Assembly: GCA_023138735.1 (NCBI GenBank) | Contig: JAGLOY010000041.1 | Coordinates: forward strand, 1 to 44,736 | Origin: Candidatus Aegiribacteria sp. | Lineage (GTDB): Bacteria; Fermentibacterota; Fermentibacteria; Fermentibacterales; JCC-6 | Direction of reading: 5' to 3' | Length of the DNA: 44,736 nt | Part shown: one piece after another, positions 1 through 8,462 of the stretch | Layout of the letters: the number at the start of each line of letters is the position of its first letter | Position numbering within the stretch: the stretch's first letter is position 1 | The notes under the pieces: generated by a model | The model's database searches: none | Told to the model about the DNA's origin: nothing | The model's input: the letters and a program-made list of their open reading frames with translations, nothing else | Program-made: the position numbers and the translations under genes

Positions 1-36
1 TCTCGGACGCGGGTTCGAATCCCGCCGCCTCCACCA
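1..36 (+). ncRNA. ssrA: 3' end of tmRNA (ssrA), 5' part outside window
   Basis: The sequence ends in a T-arm (GCGGG at 9-13, loop TTCGAAT, CCCGC at 21-25), a 7-nt acceptor strand CGCCTCC, a discriminator A and an encoded CCA at 34-36. The bases just before the T-arm (CGGAC) match the usual tmRNA 3' context CGGACGCGGGTTC better than a tRNA variable loop. tmRNA frees stalled ribosomes and tags the unfinished protein. Its 3' end is a known target of site-specific integrases, which fits the repeated copies downstream. A tRNA (for example serine) is the alternative, because the body of the gene lies outside the window. Confidence 0.72.
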
Positions 37-53
37 AATCATAACATATATAT

Positions 54-254
54 CTATATCAGTAAGTGGTTTAGTGACCTGGTATCGTGTGCCGTCTCCT
101 TCCGGTGCACGCATAGTGCACACTTCGAACTCGGAAGCACTGTCTCCCTGACCTTCTCAACATGGTCAGCGAGTCGGTCATTTCCAGCCCTTCCAGCCAC
201 ATGCAAATATCGAAAACGATCATACACTTCCCCTGCAAAACTCAGAATTCTCAT
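54..254 (-). pseudogene. C-terminal remnant of a tyrosine-recombinase-like gene
   Basis: A 66-residue minus-strand frame runs toward the RNA gene. It contains RYLHVAGRAGNDRLADHVEK, which resembles the end of a tyrosine recombinase, where the nucleophilic Tyr is followed by H-V/L and a helix of the type RLxxxVExL. It ends with SKCALCVH, a motif found again in every attachment module of this region. The catalytic core (Arg, His-x-x-Arg) is absent, so this is a relic or an integration-split end. Assignment to the recombinase family is by eye only. Confidence 0.45.
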
Positions 255-263
255 GTATCTTTC

Positions 264-292
264 TTGACTTCCCTCAGATAAGATTCTATTGT
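264..292 (+). promoter_or_regulatory. sigma70-type promoter for the C25 peptidase gene
   Basis: TTGACT at 264-269, a 17-bp spacer and TATTGT at 287-292. It lies about 50 bp upstream of the ribosome binding site AGGAGG (332-337). Confidence 0.5.
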
Positions 293-343
293 CTATTAAA
301 TTGATGTAGATGACTAATGCACTTGAATATCAGGAGGTGTTCG

Positions 344-3300
344 ATGTTGTCATTTCTTCTCCTCGCACTTACTGCTGGTACAGCGCCCATTCATACCACA
401 GTTGCAGACAGTACAAGGGTAGCGTTCATCGCGCAGACTCCCGTTTCCTGGGAATCTGTTGAGTACGACAGTCTGAGTTATATCAGATTCACAGACTCTC
501 CTCTAACAGACAGCATTGGCTATCCAGAACTCCCGATGATCACATGCCTGGTTGCTTTTCCGGACAGCGTAACACCCTACCTTGAATTCGCAGTATCTGC
601 CCAGAGGGAGCAATCTGTTGATCCTGTATATCCCGCACCGGCACAGGTAATGTCATACGAGTACACCCCTGCTGTTGTTGATTCCTTTGTGCAGGATTCC
701 ACTGCGTATGCATCTGATGAGTTCTGGCCTTCAGAGAGAGTCAGGATAATCGGCGAGACAAGGATATGCGATCAGCGATTGTTGATAGTGCAGATGTTCC
801 CGGCACAGTACAGGGCATCTGACAGCACTTTAAGCACAGTAATGTCATTTAGCGTTTCAGTTTCATTTGATAGTGCTTCGGCTGTCTGGAGCGGAACAGG
901 ACTGGGACCCTTCCAGAGGATGGTTGATGGGTCCTCAATTGTTGGATACCATCCTGTACTTCAGACGCGTGCTCCTGTACCTGAATACTTCGGAGAAGTT
1001 GAACCCCGAATTGGTCCGAGCCGTATGCCTGACTATGTGATTATCTGCGCTTCGGGGCTATACGACCAGTGCGGCGATGCTATTGATGATCTTGGGGAGC
1101 ACAGAGTAAGCCTTAATAATTTCGATGTGGCACTTGTTACCACTGATGCGATCCTGGAGGATTTTGGAGGAGCAGCTACCGTTATAACCGATGAGATCCT
1201 CAGAGATTTCACCGAGCACATGTGGGTCAACTGGGGGCAACCGACTGCTAAAAAGCCCGAATACCTTCTTCTCATCGGCGATCACGATGATGCTTACTAC
1301 GGAAGCGAACCATGGTTCCTGCCCACTCATGAGTACGGTATAACGCCGACTCCAGCATGGGACAAGATCGGCAACGATGAGTGGTACACCTACTTCAATT
1401 ACGATCGGGACATGGACAACGACTTCCCTGACATGATGGTCGGCAGATTATCTGTTAAGAACGGAGAGTGGGCTGATACCTTAAGTGTTCTGATACAGAA
1501 TCTCATCGATCTGGAGGATCCAGCTGGGCAGTCACCTTCACCCGATTACAGAAGAAGGATTCTCAGACTTGCCGGTACTGGACATGACGATAAAACGGGC
1601 CACCAAACATATCAGAGCTGGGATCCCGACAGGCTCTGGACGGCAGGTATTACCGACTGGATGGAGTACAACTATTCAACCTTCTACTGTGGAGATGGAA
1701 GGTATTTCACAGAAATAGATGGGAGTATTCTCAGAAGCTACGAGTGGCGTGACATCTGCCTGACCGAATTCGGAAAGGGTGCCGGAGTTGCATTCTACAG
1801 TAATCACGGCGATTTCCACATGTTAAGCGCCGGGCTTGAGTGGGTCTCACATCTCATACCTCTGGATCCGACCTTAGGCGCTCGGGACAGCACTTTCAAC
1901 AATTACCAGATCGAGGAGTACCTGAGTGCTATTGAAAACTATGCTCCGCCTTTTGTGCTTCTTCTGTGCTGCGGGTCAGGCACATTCAATCACACGATTG
2001 ACCATCATGAGAATCGCCCAACATACTTGGATTTATGCCACTTTGATAACGCGACTTCTCAGGTTGCAGCATATGATTTCGGTACCGACTGTCTTGGGGA
2101 GAAGCTTCTCAAATTCACCGATGTTCCTGTGGCCGGAGTATTCTGCGGATCCCTCTCCTCGAACATAAGCTCCTACGAATGTTACGGTAAGGGTATTCTT
2201 GAAGCTGTCTACATCAGAGGTTTTGGAATGCTTGGGGATGCTATTGCATCCGCAAGGACTGAATACGATGAATACTTTCTGGAGATTACAGGGTTCTATC
2301 GAAGAGAGATGGGTCAATTCAATCTTCTCGGAGATCCTGCTCTGGACATCAGTGACAGGGTCAAGTATCCCAACAGTTGCGATCTCCTGATCCATGAATG
2401 GGATATATCGGTTTCAGGATACCCTCTGGAAACTCCCACAGGAACCGACCTTGCCATGACATTCACCGTTAGAAACAGCGGAGCACTGGAGTCGGATGAA
2501 TTCGATGCAAGAATCACTTTCAGTTACGATGAATATTCTTTAATCGATTACGTTAGCTGTGATGAGCTTGCAGCCGGAGCGGAAGAAGAGTACGAGTATA
2601 CATGGGATTGTGCCAGGTGGTTCGATCCCCCGATGGAGATCACTGTAAAAGTTGAAGTCGATTACCTGGAGGAGTGCGATGACTCCTGGTGGGGGAATAA
2701 CACCGCCTCACTGGATGTTCAACTAAATGATACTTATCCCACAGAGAACGGATGGCCAATATCTGTTGAAGGTGTTGTCAGCACCACCCCATTGCTTGTT
2801 AATCTGGACGAGGATACTGATCTTGAGATCGTAGTACTCACCGGAACATTCTTAACTGCATTCGAGCCTGATGGTACAACAATTTGGGAGATCAGGGATC
2901 AGGGATTTTCCTCCGGGCAACACCCTCTGGCAGCCGATCTTGATGAGGATGGTGAGATTGAAATACTGGTGAAATACAGTGAAGGGATCAAGGTAATCAG
3001 TTCTGACGGCACGATTCTTGGCACACCCCTGACTTGCTCACCCAACGTCTTCGCTGTGGGCGATATGGATGAGGAGGAATCCGGCCTTGAACTTTGTATT
3101 GCACATGCTGATATCCTCTACCTTTACTATTGGAGCACAGTTACGAACAGATTTGTTTACATTACAGAAAAGGATTTCGACTATCAAGGATTCTGGTCTG
3201 GAAGCTCACTCGTTAGTACGGATCTCACAGGCGATTCTACCGAGGATGTGGCTTATTGCATCGGAGGATTTAGTGGAGGAGTAACGGAACCTGCACCAAG

Positions 3301-4018
3301 AATCCTGGTCGTGTACGATTGGGAATCCGATACAGCTCCTTATACTATGAAATGGGTTGAAGAGCCCTATACTGCCTATCTTGCAGCAGGAGAGCTTGCA
3401 GGCACGAAGATGGTCGGTTACTCCTTTGGAAGCTATGGCTCTGATCCATCAAGCAATCCTGGTCTCCTTGTTGAACCCGATGGTATTACTCAGGAGTTTC
3501 TCTGCGATAGGGGATCGGTGGATGCCGGTAATTTGAGATATGGTGTCTTTGCTGACTGGACTGTTGTCGAGGGTGCCGACGCATTCGTGCTTCCCTCTGA
3601 GGTGGAATGTTTGGCGTGGAATTATGAAGGAGAAATGATTCTAGACTGGCCCACAGGAGAATACCTTGGTTCAGAACTCAACTCCCTCATAAGCCCAACC
3701 GCATTGGGTGATCTGGATGAGTCAGGAGTTGCTGATGTCCTTTTCTGTACGGAACTTTCTGGAGATTATTCTTTGCTTGCGTTTAATTCAGATGGAGATA
3801 TTTTAGATAACCTGGATTTTCCGATAGTTCTTCCTGAGGAAGTATCAGCCCTCGGTGGATTCAGTATTGCCGATATTGATAGTGATGGTAATATAGAGAT
3901 TGTGTTCGGTACTACTGATGGCCTCCTTCACTGCTGGGAATTCGGGACATGCTCAACCGGTTATGCGCCCTGGGTTCAGTTCCAGCATGACGATGGAAGA
4001 ACAGGTGCGCTGGAATGA
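344..4018 (+). CDS. Secreted C25 (gingipain-type) cysteine peptidase with C-terminal FG-GAP repeats
   Basis: About 1224 residues. The ATG at 344 is preferred over one nine codons upstream because AGGAGG lies 6 bp before it and a signal peptide follows at once (MLSFLLLALTAG). Residues ~30-210 resemble the gingipain propeptide region. The C25 domain follows, with a candidate catalytic His in YSNHGDFHM (His about 488) and Cys in LLLCCGSGTF (542/543). The last third has FG-GAP/VCBS-like Asp-rich loops (NLDEDTDLEIV, DLDEDGEIEIL, DIDSDGNIEIV), as in a beta-propeller. There is no clear C-terminal sorting domain. The family cleaves proteins outside the cell. Its stop overlaps the next start (ATGA), so the two genes are probably translationally coupled. 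Confidence 0.85.
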   Translation: MLSFLLLALTAGTAPIHTTVADSTRVAFIAQTPVSWESVEYDSLSYIRFTDSPLTDSIGYPELPMITCLVAFPDSVTPYLEFAVSAQREQSVDPVYPAPAQVMSYEYTPAVVDSFVQDSTAYASDEFWPSERVRIIGETRICDQRLLIVQMFPAQYRASDSTLSTVMSFSVSVSFDSASAVWSGTGLGPFQRMVDGSSIVGYHPVLQTRAPVPEYFGEVEPRIGPSRMPDYVIICASGLYDQCGDAIDDLGEHRVSLNNFDVALVTTDAILEDFGGAATVITDEILRDFTEHMWVNWGQPTAKKPEYLLLIGDHDDAYYGSEPWFLPTHEYGITPTPAWDKIGNDEWYTYFNYDRDMDNDFPDMMVGRLSVKNGEWADTLSVLIQNLIDLEDPAGQSPSPDYRRRILRLAGTGHDDKTGHQTYQSWDPDRLWTAGITDWMEYNYSTFYCGDGRYFTEIDGSILRSYEWRDICLTEFGKGAGVAFYSNHGDFHMLSAGLEWVSHLIPLDPTLGARDSTFNNYQIEEYLSAIENYAPPFVLLLCCGSGTFNHTIDHHENRPTYLDLCHFDNATSQVAAYDFGTDCLGEKLLKFTDVPVAGVFCGSLSSNISSYECYGKGILEAVYIRGFGMLGDAIASARTEYDEYFLEITGFYRREMGQFNLLGDPALDISDRVKYPNSCDLLIHEWDISVSGYPLETPTGTDLAMTFTVRNSGALESDEFDARITFSYDEYSLIDYVSCDELAAGAEEEYEYTWDCARWFDPPMEITVKVEVDYLEECDDSWWGNNTASLDVQLNDTYPTENGWPISVEGVVSTTPLLVNLDEDTDLEIVVLTGTFLTAFEPDGTTIWEIRDQGFSSGQHPLAADLDEDGEIEILVKYSEGIKVISSDGTILGTPLTCSPNVFAVGDMDEEESGLELCIAHADILYLYYWSTVTNRFVYITEKDFDYQGFWSGSSLVSTDLTGDSTEDVAYCIGGFSGGVTEPAPRILVVYDWESDTAPYTMKWVEEPYTAYLAAGELAGTKMVGYSFGSYGSDPSSNPGLLVEPDGITQEFLCDRGSVDAGNLRYGVFADWTVVEGADAFVLPSEVECLAWNYEGEMILDWPTGEYLGSELNSLISPTALGDLDESGVADVLFCTELSGDYSLLAFNSDGDILDNLDFPIVLPEEVSALGGFSIADIDSDGNIEIVFGTTDGLLHCWEFGTCSTGYAPWVQFQHDDGRTGALE

Positions 4019-5430
4019 TCGGGTTCTGCGTTCTTCTTCTGACCTGCCTCGGGGTAACACCCGGCCCCGGGTGGAGTAACCCGATTCTGGTTACAGATTC
4101 TGCAAACACGATTAGACGTGTCCAGTACATCAACAGAGATTCTCAAGGCAGGTTTCATCTGGTGTGGGCAGGATTCAATGACGAGAGCAGGATAGCTTAC
4201 AAGATGTTTCTACTGGATGGTTCTACTGTGTATCCGGAAACAATGATCTCAAGGGATACACAAAGTTATTATCTATCTGTAGTAGCAATGGGAGACAGTC
4301 TCCTTGTATTCTGGAGGGAATCCAGCCCCATCTACTACGCCATCAGAAGTCTTGAGGATGGAAGTGAGATAACTCCTGCCACATATCTGTTCACCACTTC
4401 CACCCTCTATCCTTACATCAGAGCCTGTCCGGACAGTCTGGGAAGGCTTCATGTTCTATTCAACAGGGGCAAGGATGTGTATTATGCCGTCTGGACCCCC
4501 GCGCCCGGCTCAGGTTTTATCACTGATTACGAGTGGAAGGTGGAAGGTGCTTATGAGGGTGGAGTTCTTCTCGTGGATGGAAATCGAGTTCATCTGGTTG
4601 TTATGGATCCAGTCTATCATACATACGAATACCTGCAGTACGATCTGGAAGGGAATACCGTAATCCCGCTCACTGATTTCACTGTGGATGATATTTTTTG
4701 CAGCCGTGATCCGGAGCTGAGCCTGGATCAGGATGGCAACCTGATGGTTGTCGAGGATATTGTTGTCAGCTATGTGCTCTGGAAACTCGATAAGTTTACC
4801 GGTGCTACACTTATTGATGAGAAAGTAATAGTGTCCGATTTCCCGCCTGATATGGTCACTAGCACTCACTTCATCCTTCGCAATCTCCCTGGCGCAGACC
4901 AGTATTATCTCTGCTGGGCTAATGGAGGATCGTTGCAAAAAATCTTCTACCTTCTAATCGATGGTGATGGGAATGTCCTGCTGGACTGGCAGTTAGCCTA
5001 CGATTACAGCGATGAAGATCCTGAAGATCTGAAGTATATTGATGGTGTCGTTGATGATGCAGGCAACCTCTATATAGTCTATGCCCAAGTTGAAACAGAA
5101 CCGCAAATAGACTACTTTCCCACCTTCGGCTGGTTCAATCATGATTCTCTGGGGATTGAAGTTGAAGAGACTGTCCCTTCACCGGGAGTATCACTCAGAG
5201 CTTCACATAACCCCTCCTGTGGCAGTGTTCAGTTTTTCCTTGAGGGTGCTGATTCCATGGAACTTCAGGTCTTTGACATAAGCGGCAGGATGGTTGCAGG
5301 TGTACCCCTGTGCAATGGCAGTGGTTTTTGGAATGGAACCGGTTCTTCCGGTGAGAGATTACCTGCGGGAGTTTACACTGTTGTGGGAAATCAGGGAGTT
5401 TCTCTGCGCATTACTCTTCTCGGAGAGTGA
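4015..5430 (+). CDS. Secreted beta-propeller-like protein with C-terminal sorting domain
   Basis: 471 residues. The start overlaps the C25 peptidase stop by 4 bp, so they form one operon. The N-terminus is a signal peptide (MIGFCVLLLTCLGVTPGPGW). The middle has WD/BNR-like strands (RFHLVWAGFND, LLVFWRESSPIYY, YLCWANGGSL). The last ~80 residues are a FlgD/type-9-like sorting domain, with LQVFDISGRMV and a Trp-rich turn before LPAGVYTVV. Export through a type-9-like route and surface attachment are inferred from that tail. No catalytic motif is visible. It may be a partner or substrate-binding companion of the peptidase. Confidence 0.7.
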   Translation: MIGFCVLLLTCLGVTPGPGWSNPILVTDSANTIRRVQYINRDSQGRFHLVWAGFNDESRIAYKMFLLDGSTVYPETMISRDTQSYYLSVVAMGDSLLVFWRESSPIYYAIRSLEDGSEITPATYLFTTSTLYPYIRACPDSLGRLHVLFNRGKDVYYAVWTPAPGSGFITDYEWKVEGAYEGGVLLVDGNRVHLVVMDPVYHTYEYLQYDLEGNTVIPLTDFTVDDIFCSRDPELSLDQDGNLMVVEDIVVSYVLWKLDKFTGATLIDEKVIVSDFPPDMVTSTHFILRNLPGADQYYLCWANGGSLQKIFYLLIDGDGNVLLDWQLAYDYSDEDPEDLKYIDGVVDDAGNLYIVYAQVETEPQIDYFPTFGWFNHDSLGIEVEETVPSPGVSLRASHNPSCGSVQFFLEGADSMELQVFDISGRMVAGVPLCNGSGFWNGTGSSGERLPAGVYTVVGNQGVSLRITLLGE

Positions 5431-5468
5431 GGATGTACCGCTGCTGAAGAAGGCAATTCTGTTAATCA

Positions 5469-5818
5469 TATCATCGTGTAAGCTATGATGGATCATTCGT
5501 CTTCCCCGGTGGTCGACTGGACCATCACCAGGATTGCCGCACGGATCGACTTAGGCAGATCGAGCCAAGCATTCGCAACGATCTGAAGGTCTCGGGGTGC
5601 ATTATTCAAGTGCACGCATAGTGCACACTCAGGACGCAAACTACTGTCTGGATTCTGTTCGGAAACTGTGTGTGTTTTGTATTTACCAGGAATTTCATCT
5701 TGGAGCAAGTGTTTAGTTATGCAAGGATTTGTGCTATTTCTGTTACCATTGTGTCTGGGTTCTGTATGATGTAACATGTTGCCATGTAACAGGTTCGAAT
5801 CCCGCCGCCTCCACCATT
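5469..5818. repeat. Attachment-module direct repeat A1 (pairs with 7867-8216)
   Basis: About 350 bp repeated with only a handful of differences at 7867-8216, offset 2398 bp. It starts at TATCATCGTGTAAG, contains GTGCACGCATAGTGCACAC at ~5612, and ends at the tmRNA-3'-end copy (5792-5816). The two copies bracket the segment carrying the first VCBS gene, so that segment looks like a unit inserted or duplicated together with one repeat. Confidence 0.85.
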
Positions 5819-5820
5819 AG
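5493..5820 (-). pseudogene. Read-through recombinase tail, copy 1
   Basis: On the minus strand the frame runs through the tmRNA-end copy (WWRRRDSNLL, the antisense of the T-arm and acceptor). It continues into LHHTEPRHNGNRNSTNPC, then ECALCVH, then DLQIVANAWLDLPKSIRAAI, and stops at 5493. Copies near 8.2 and 19.2 kb conserve the same frame and motifs. No independent ribosome binding site or start is evident, so it is best read as the 3' end of a longer gene cut off by recombination at the attachment core. Confidence 0.55.
5792..5816 (+). repeat. tmRNA 3'-end copy 2 (putative attachment core)
   Basis: This is a perfect 25-bp copy of bases 12-36, from GGTTCGAATCCCGCC to CTCCACCA. The sequence before it (ATGTAACA) is not tmRNA-like, so only the 3' terminus is copied, as expected for an att site and not for a second tmRNA gene. 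Confidence 0.85.
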
Positions 5821-5990
5821 AAAGACCGTAAGTTCCTGTCATAAAGGGACTTGGGGTCTTGTATTATTTAGAGTGATTTTAAAGTGCACGCATACGACAC
5901 ACTCTGAATCCGATAGAAGAGTGTTGCAGACCTTTTCAGCAATTTACGGTTCACTCCACCGATGGATGCACTTTTCAACATCAGGCACAT
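5820..5990 (-). pseudogene. Right-flank recombinase C-terminus remnant, copy 2
   Basis: The minus strand encodes EKVCNTLLSDSECVVCVH and then DPKSLYDRNLRSF, followed by a stop and the att core. It aligns with the remnant at 54-254 (EKVRETVLPSSKCALCVH) and the one at 16316-16500. Upstream coding is broken by stops. Part of the DNA (ATAAAGGGACTTGGGGTC) recurs after the 16.3 and 19.2 kb cores. Confidence 0.4.
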
Positions 5991-6015
5991 AAGGTCCTGA
6001 CCCTTAATCTATAGT

Positions 6016-6231
6016 TTGCATAATTCTAAATTCATACGTTCTTCTGATAAATACGACCATTCTGTCGATGGCAGGCTTGTGACCCGGTATGAGAGTGAAG
6101 ATATTCAGGCAGGTAGAACAAACTTGCTTCTGAACGATGCAGGAGAGTATCCAACTGGGATGTACACAGTTTGCATTGAGGGATTGGATACAGGAAATAT
6201 TGTTAAGAAAGTAATCATTCTGAATGATTAG
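6016..6231 (+). pseudogene. Truncated C-terminal sorting domain of a lost secreted protein
   Basis: The 71-codon frame reads DGRLVTRYES...YPTGMYTVCIEGLDTGNIVKKV and ends LND. This is the tail of a FlgD/type-9-like sorting domain without its body. It is cut at the left by the attachment module. A shorter remnant with the same end (VKKVILLND) lies at 17248-17286, in front of the second VCBS gene, showing that both VCBS cassettes descend from an ancestor with another secreted-protein gene upstream. Confidence 0.6.
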
Positions 6232-6245
6232 GGAAAGTAGCAAAG

Positions 6246-7721
6246 ATGTATAAATACTTTGTTATCATATTTATGATCGCAATAACCACCTCCGCCCAGG
6301 CTGATTACATCTTCGAACTGGCATCTGAATATGAAGTTGAAGATGAATCGTGGCAAGCAATCTGTTTAGACGCTGGATATTTCAACGATGATGCATATCC
6401 TGATTTTGCTGTTGCGTATTTCTATGCAATCGGAGAAGACGCTTACCTATACACGTTCCTGGGAAATGGTGACTGTACATTCAGTGTAATGCCCACCGAA
6501 ATATTTGATTTCCCACTAGGGTCAATCACGGTAAATGATTTCGATAATGATGGGTATGATGATCTTCTTATTGGAGAAGGATATGCAGGTGGTGGAGGAG
6601 GACTTTATCACGAACTCCTCGTTCACATGTATAAAGGTAATGGAGACGGATCTTTTACAGAACTGGACACATTACATGTTATGAATGTCTGGGTAACTTC
6701 TGGGGATCTGAACGATGATGGAAACAATGATCTGGTTGTGTCAGGCTTTGAAAGTGGTAGTTTCGTAGTGTCTATAAAACTTGGTAATGGTGATTTCACT
6801 TTTCAGGAAACAGCAAGCTATGAAACATATCCGATACTACATACTGTCCAGATCATTGGTGATATGAACCTGGATGGTAATATCGATATTGGTGTACTTT
6901 GTTCTACTGGCTATAACGGGATTCAATTCCTTTATGGTAATGGTGAAGGTACTTTTCAGCCATGGGTTGGAGTAGGCGGTTATTTTCCTTGTGGACCATC
7001 ATACTGCTTTCTGGATGCAGGGGATTTCAACGAGGATGGTGTGCTGGATTTTGTAGCAACCTGTGGAGAAATTGTAGCGGATTATGATGTCGTTTTCCTT
7101 TGGGATGGAGACGAGTACATCCGGTCAGATTCGCTTACAGGTATAGGGGAGTGGGTTGAAGTAGAGGATTTCAATCTGGATGGTCATCTTGATATAGCAA
7201 TATCTACAATACTCGGTAGTATAGTTTATCCAGGATATGGTAATGGTAGTTTTTCACATGGCGCGGACAGTCTTCTCTTTCTAACTACAGAATATGACAC
7301 ATACGGCATGATATCTGAAGACTTCGACCTTGATGGAGATTTCGATCTAATCATATGCGAGCATAGTTATAGCCAACCAGATTACATTCGATGCTATGGA
7401 AACACCACCATCAACCTTGGTGTCGAGGAGCATGAATCCGGTTCAATATCTGACCTGCTCCTTGAAGTATCACCCAATCCATTTTCATCATCAGTCACTG
7501 TTTCAGCATCAGGATTTTTTAGTAATCCAAGCGATCTTCAAATCTTCGATCTATCCGGAAGATTGGTCAGCGAGATAGAACCTGTTTTCAATGGAAGTGA
7601 AGCAGTCTATCATTGGAACGGAAGATCGGCGTCAGGTGCAGAGCTTCCCGACGGGATCTATTCAGCAAGATTATCTTCTAATGATTCCAGTGCAGGTGTA
7701 ATGCTGTTGAAACTGGAGTAG
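6246..7721 (+). CDS. Secreted VCBS/FG-GAP beta-propeller protein with sorting domain, paralogue A
   Basis: 491 residues. A signal peptide (YKYFVIIFMIAITTSAQA) is followed by about seven FG-GAP/VCBS repeats with Asp-rich calcium-type loops (FDNDGYDDLLIGEGY, DLNDDGNNDLVVSG, DFNEDGVLDFVAT, DFNLDGHLDIAI). The C-terminal sorting domain from ~410 has SPNPFSSSVTVS, LQIFDLSGRLVSEIE and LPDGIYSAR. Such repeats form an integrin-like propeller; the ligand is unknown. The start lies 11 bp after the truncated sorting domain, with only a weak GGGAAAG ribosome binding site. Its paralogue is at 17292-18746. Confidence 0.8.
   Translation: MYKYFVIIFMIAITTSAQADYIFELASEYEVEDESWQAICLDAGYFNDDAYPDFAVAYFYAIGEDAYLYTFLGNGDCTFSVMPTEIFDFPLGSITVNDFDNDGYDDLLIGEGYAGGGGGLYHELLVHMYKGNGDGSFTELDTLHVMNVWVTSGDLNDDGNNDLVVSGFESGSFVVSIKLGNGDFTFQETASYETYPILHTVQIIGDMNLDGNIDIGVLCSTGYNGIQFLYGNGEGTFQPWVGVGGYFPCGPSYCFLDAGDFNEDGVLDFVATCGEIVADYDVVFLWDGDEYIRSDSLTGIGEWVEVEDFNLDGHLDIAISTILGSIVYPGYGNGSFSHGADSLLFLTTEYDTYGMISEDFDLDGDFDLIICEHSYSQPDYIRCYGNTTINLGVEEHESGSISDLLLEVSPNPFSSSVTVSASGFFSNPSDLQIFDLSGRLVSEIEPVFNGSEAVYHWNGRSASGAELPDGIYSARLSSNDSSAGVMLLKLE
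7476..7612 (+). repeat. 137-bp perfect repeat inside the sorting domain (pairs with 18513-18649)
   Basis: This stretch is base-for-base identical to 18513-18649, while the coding sequence on both sides of it differs at many positions. It codes for the core of the sorting domain. Gene conversion or recent exchange is the simplest reading. Confidence 0.8.
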
Positions 7722-7722
7722 T

Positions 7723-7830
7723 CTCTCCAGCCATTCCTCCGTGATATCCTTCACCTGGTCCAGATCCTCAAACTGGATTGTGTTCGGTATCATCCCCGGA
7801 TAGGGGAGACCTTTCGAAGGAGACTCTGTT
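7723..7830 (-). other. Conserved antisense block behind VCBS gene A
   Basis: The minus strand reads MIPNTIQFEDLDQVKDITEE and continues W-L-E-R-L-L-Q into the VCBS gene end. The same block follows VCBS gene B at ~18750-18825 (LIPNTIQFEVLDQVRNIIEE). It may be the end of a lost minus-strand gene, or simply DNA duplicated with the cassette. No start or domain is recognisable. Confidence 0.3.
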
Positions 7831-7866
7831 GATTGTAAATCCTTCCATCAGTGGTATTATCAGTTC

Positions 7867-8216
7867 TATCATCGTGTAAGTGATGATGGATCATTCGTCT
7901 TCCCCGGTGGTCGAGTGGACCATCACCAGGATTGCCGCACGGATCGACTTAGGCAGATCGAGCCAAGCATTCGCAACGATCTGAAGGTCTCGGGGTGCAT
8001 TATTCAAGTGCATGCATAGTGCACACTCAGGACGCAAACTACTGTCTGGATTCTGTTCGGAAACTGTGTGTGTTTTGTTTTTACCAGGAATTTCATCTTG
8101 GAGCAAGTGTTTAGTTATGCAAGGATTTGTGCTATTTCTGTTACCATTGTGTCTGGGTTCTGTATGATGTAAGACATTGCTATGTAACAGGTTCGAATCC
8201 CGCCGCCTCCACCATT
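7867..8216. repeat. Attachment-module direct repeat A2 (pairs with 5469-5818)
   Basis: Second copy of the ~350-bp module, differing at only a few places (for example GTGCATGCATAGTGCACAC instead of GTGCACGCATAGTGCACAC). It ends in the tmRNA-3'-end copy at 8190-8214. Confidence 0.85.
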
Positions 8217-8219
8217 TTT
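7891..8219 (-). pseudogene. Read-through recombinase tail, copy 2
   Basis: Same structure as copy 1: WWRRRDSNLLHSNVLHHTEP, ECALCMH and AWLDLPKSIRAAI, with a stop at 7891. Here the frame stays open to the right of the core for ~15 further codons (up to 8265), so a 124-codon frame exists. Its sequence right of the core is unrelated to the other right flanks, which points to a junction formed by recombination. Confidence 0.5.
8190..8214 (+). repeat. tmRNA 3'-end copy 3 (putative attachment core)
   Basis: Perfect copy of bases 12-36 with the same upstream ATGTAACA context as copy 2. Confidence 0.85.
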
Positions 8220-8232
8220 TAAGAGATTCTAA

Positions 8233-8364
8233 GAAAGTGATTTTTTCTGCATAATTGGTGATCAAAGATATAACAGTCTATTCTCCGGGCCTGATATAAG
8301 CGATGATGGCTCTGTGATGTATGGAACAAGCTGGGGTCGGCCAAAACTTACTCCCGCTTTTTAG
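8233..8364 (+). pseudogene. C-terminal fragment of a WD40/PD40-like protein
   Basis: Starting 19 bp right of the attachment core there is an open stretch reading YNSLFSGPDISDDGSVMYGT, ending at a TAG at 8362. The PDIS-DDGSVMYG pattern resembles a TolB/PD40 beta-propeller blade. There is no start codon, so the gene body was lost at the junction. Identification rests on one blade only. Confidence 0.3.
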
Positions 8365-8462
8365 TTACTATCTTTAAGTATAGGTTAACGGTCTTCACCC
8401 CTAGAACTGGTCGACCAAGACTAACACGTAACTGGTTGATGAGCTTAACCCATAATCCGGGA

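Noticed and set aside
1-36. tRNA-Ser 3' end
   Set aside because: The bases before the T-arm fit tmRNA better than a tRNA variable region. It cannot be fully excluded, because the gene body is outside the window.
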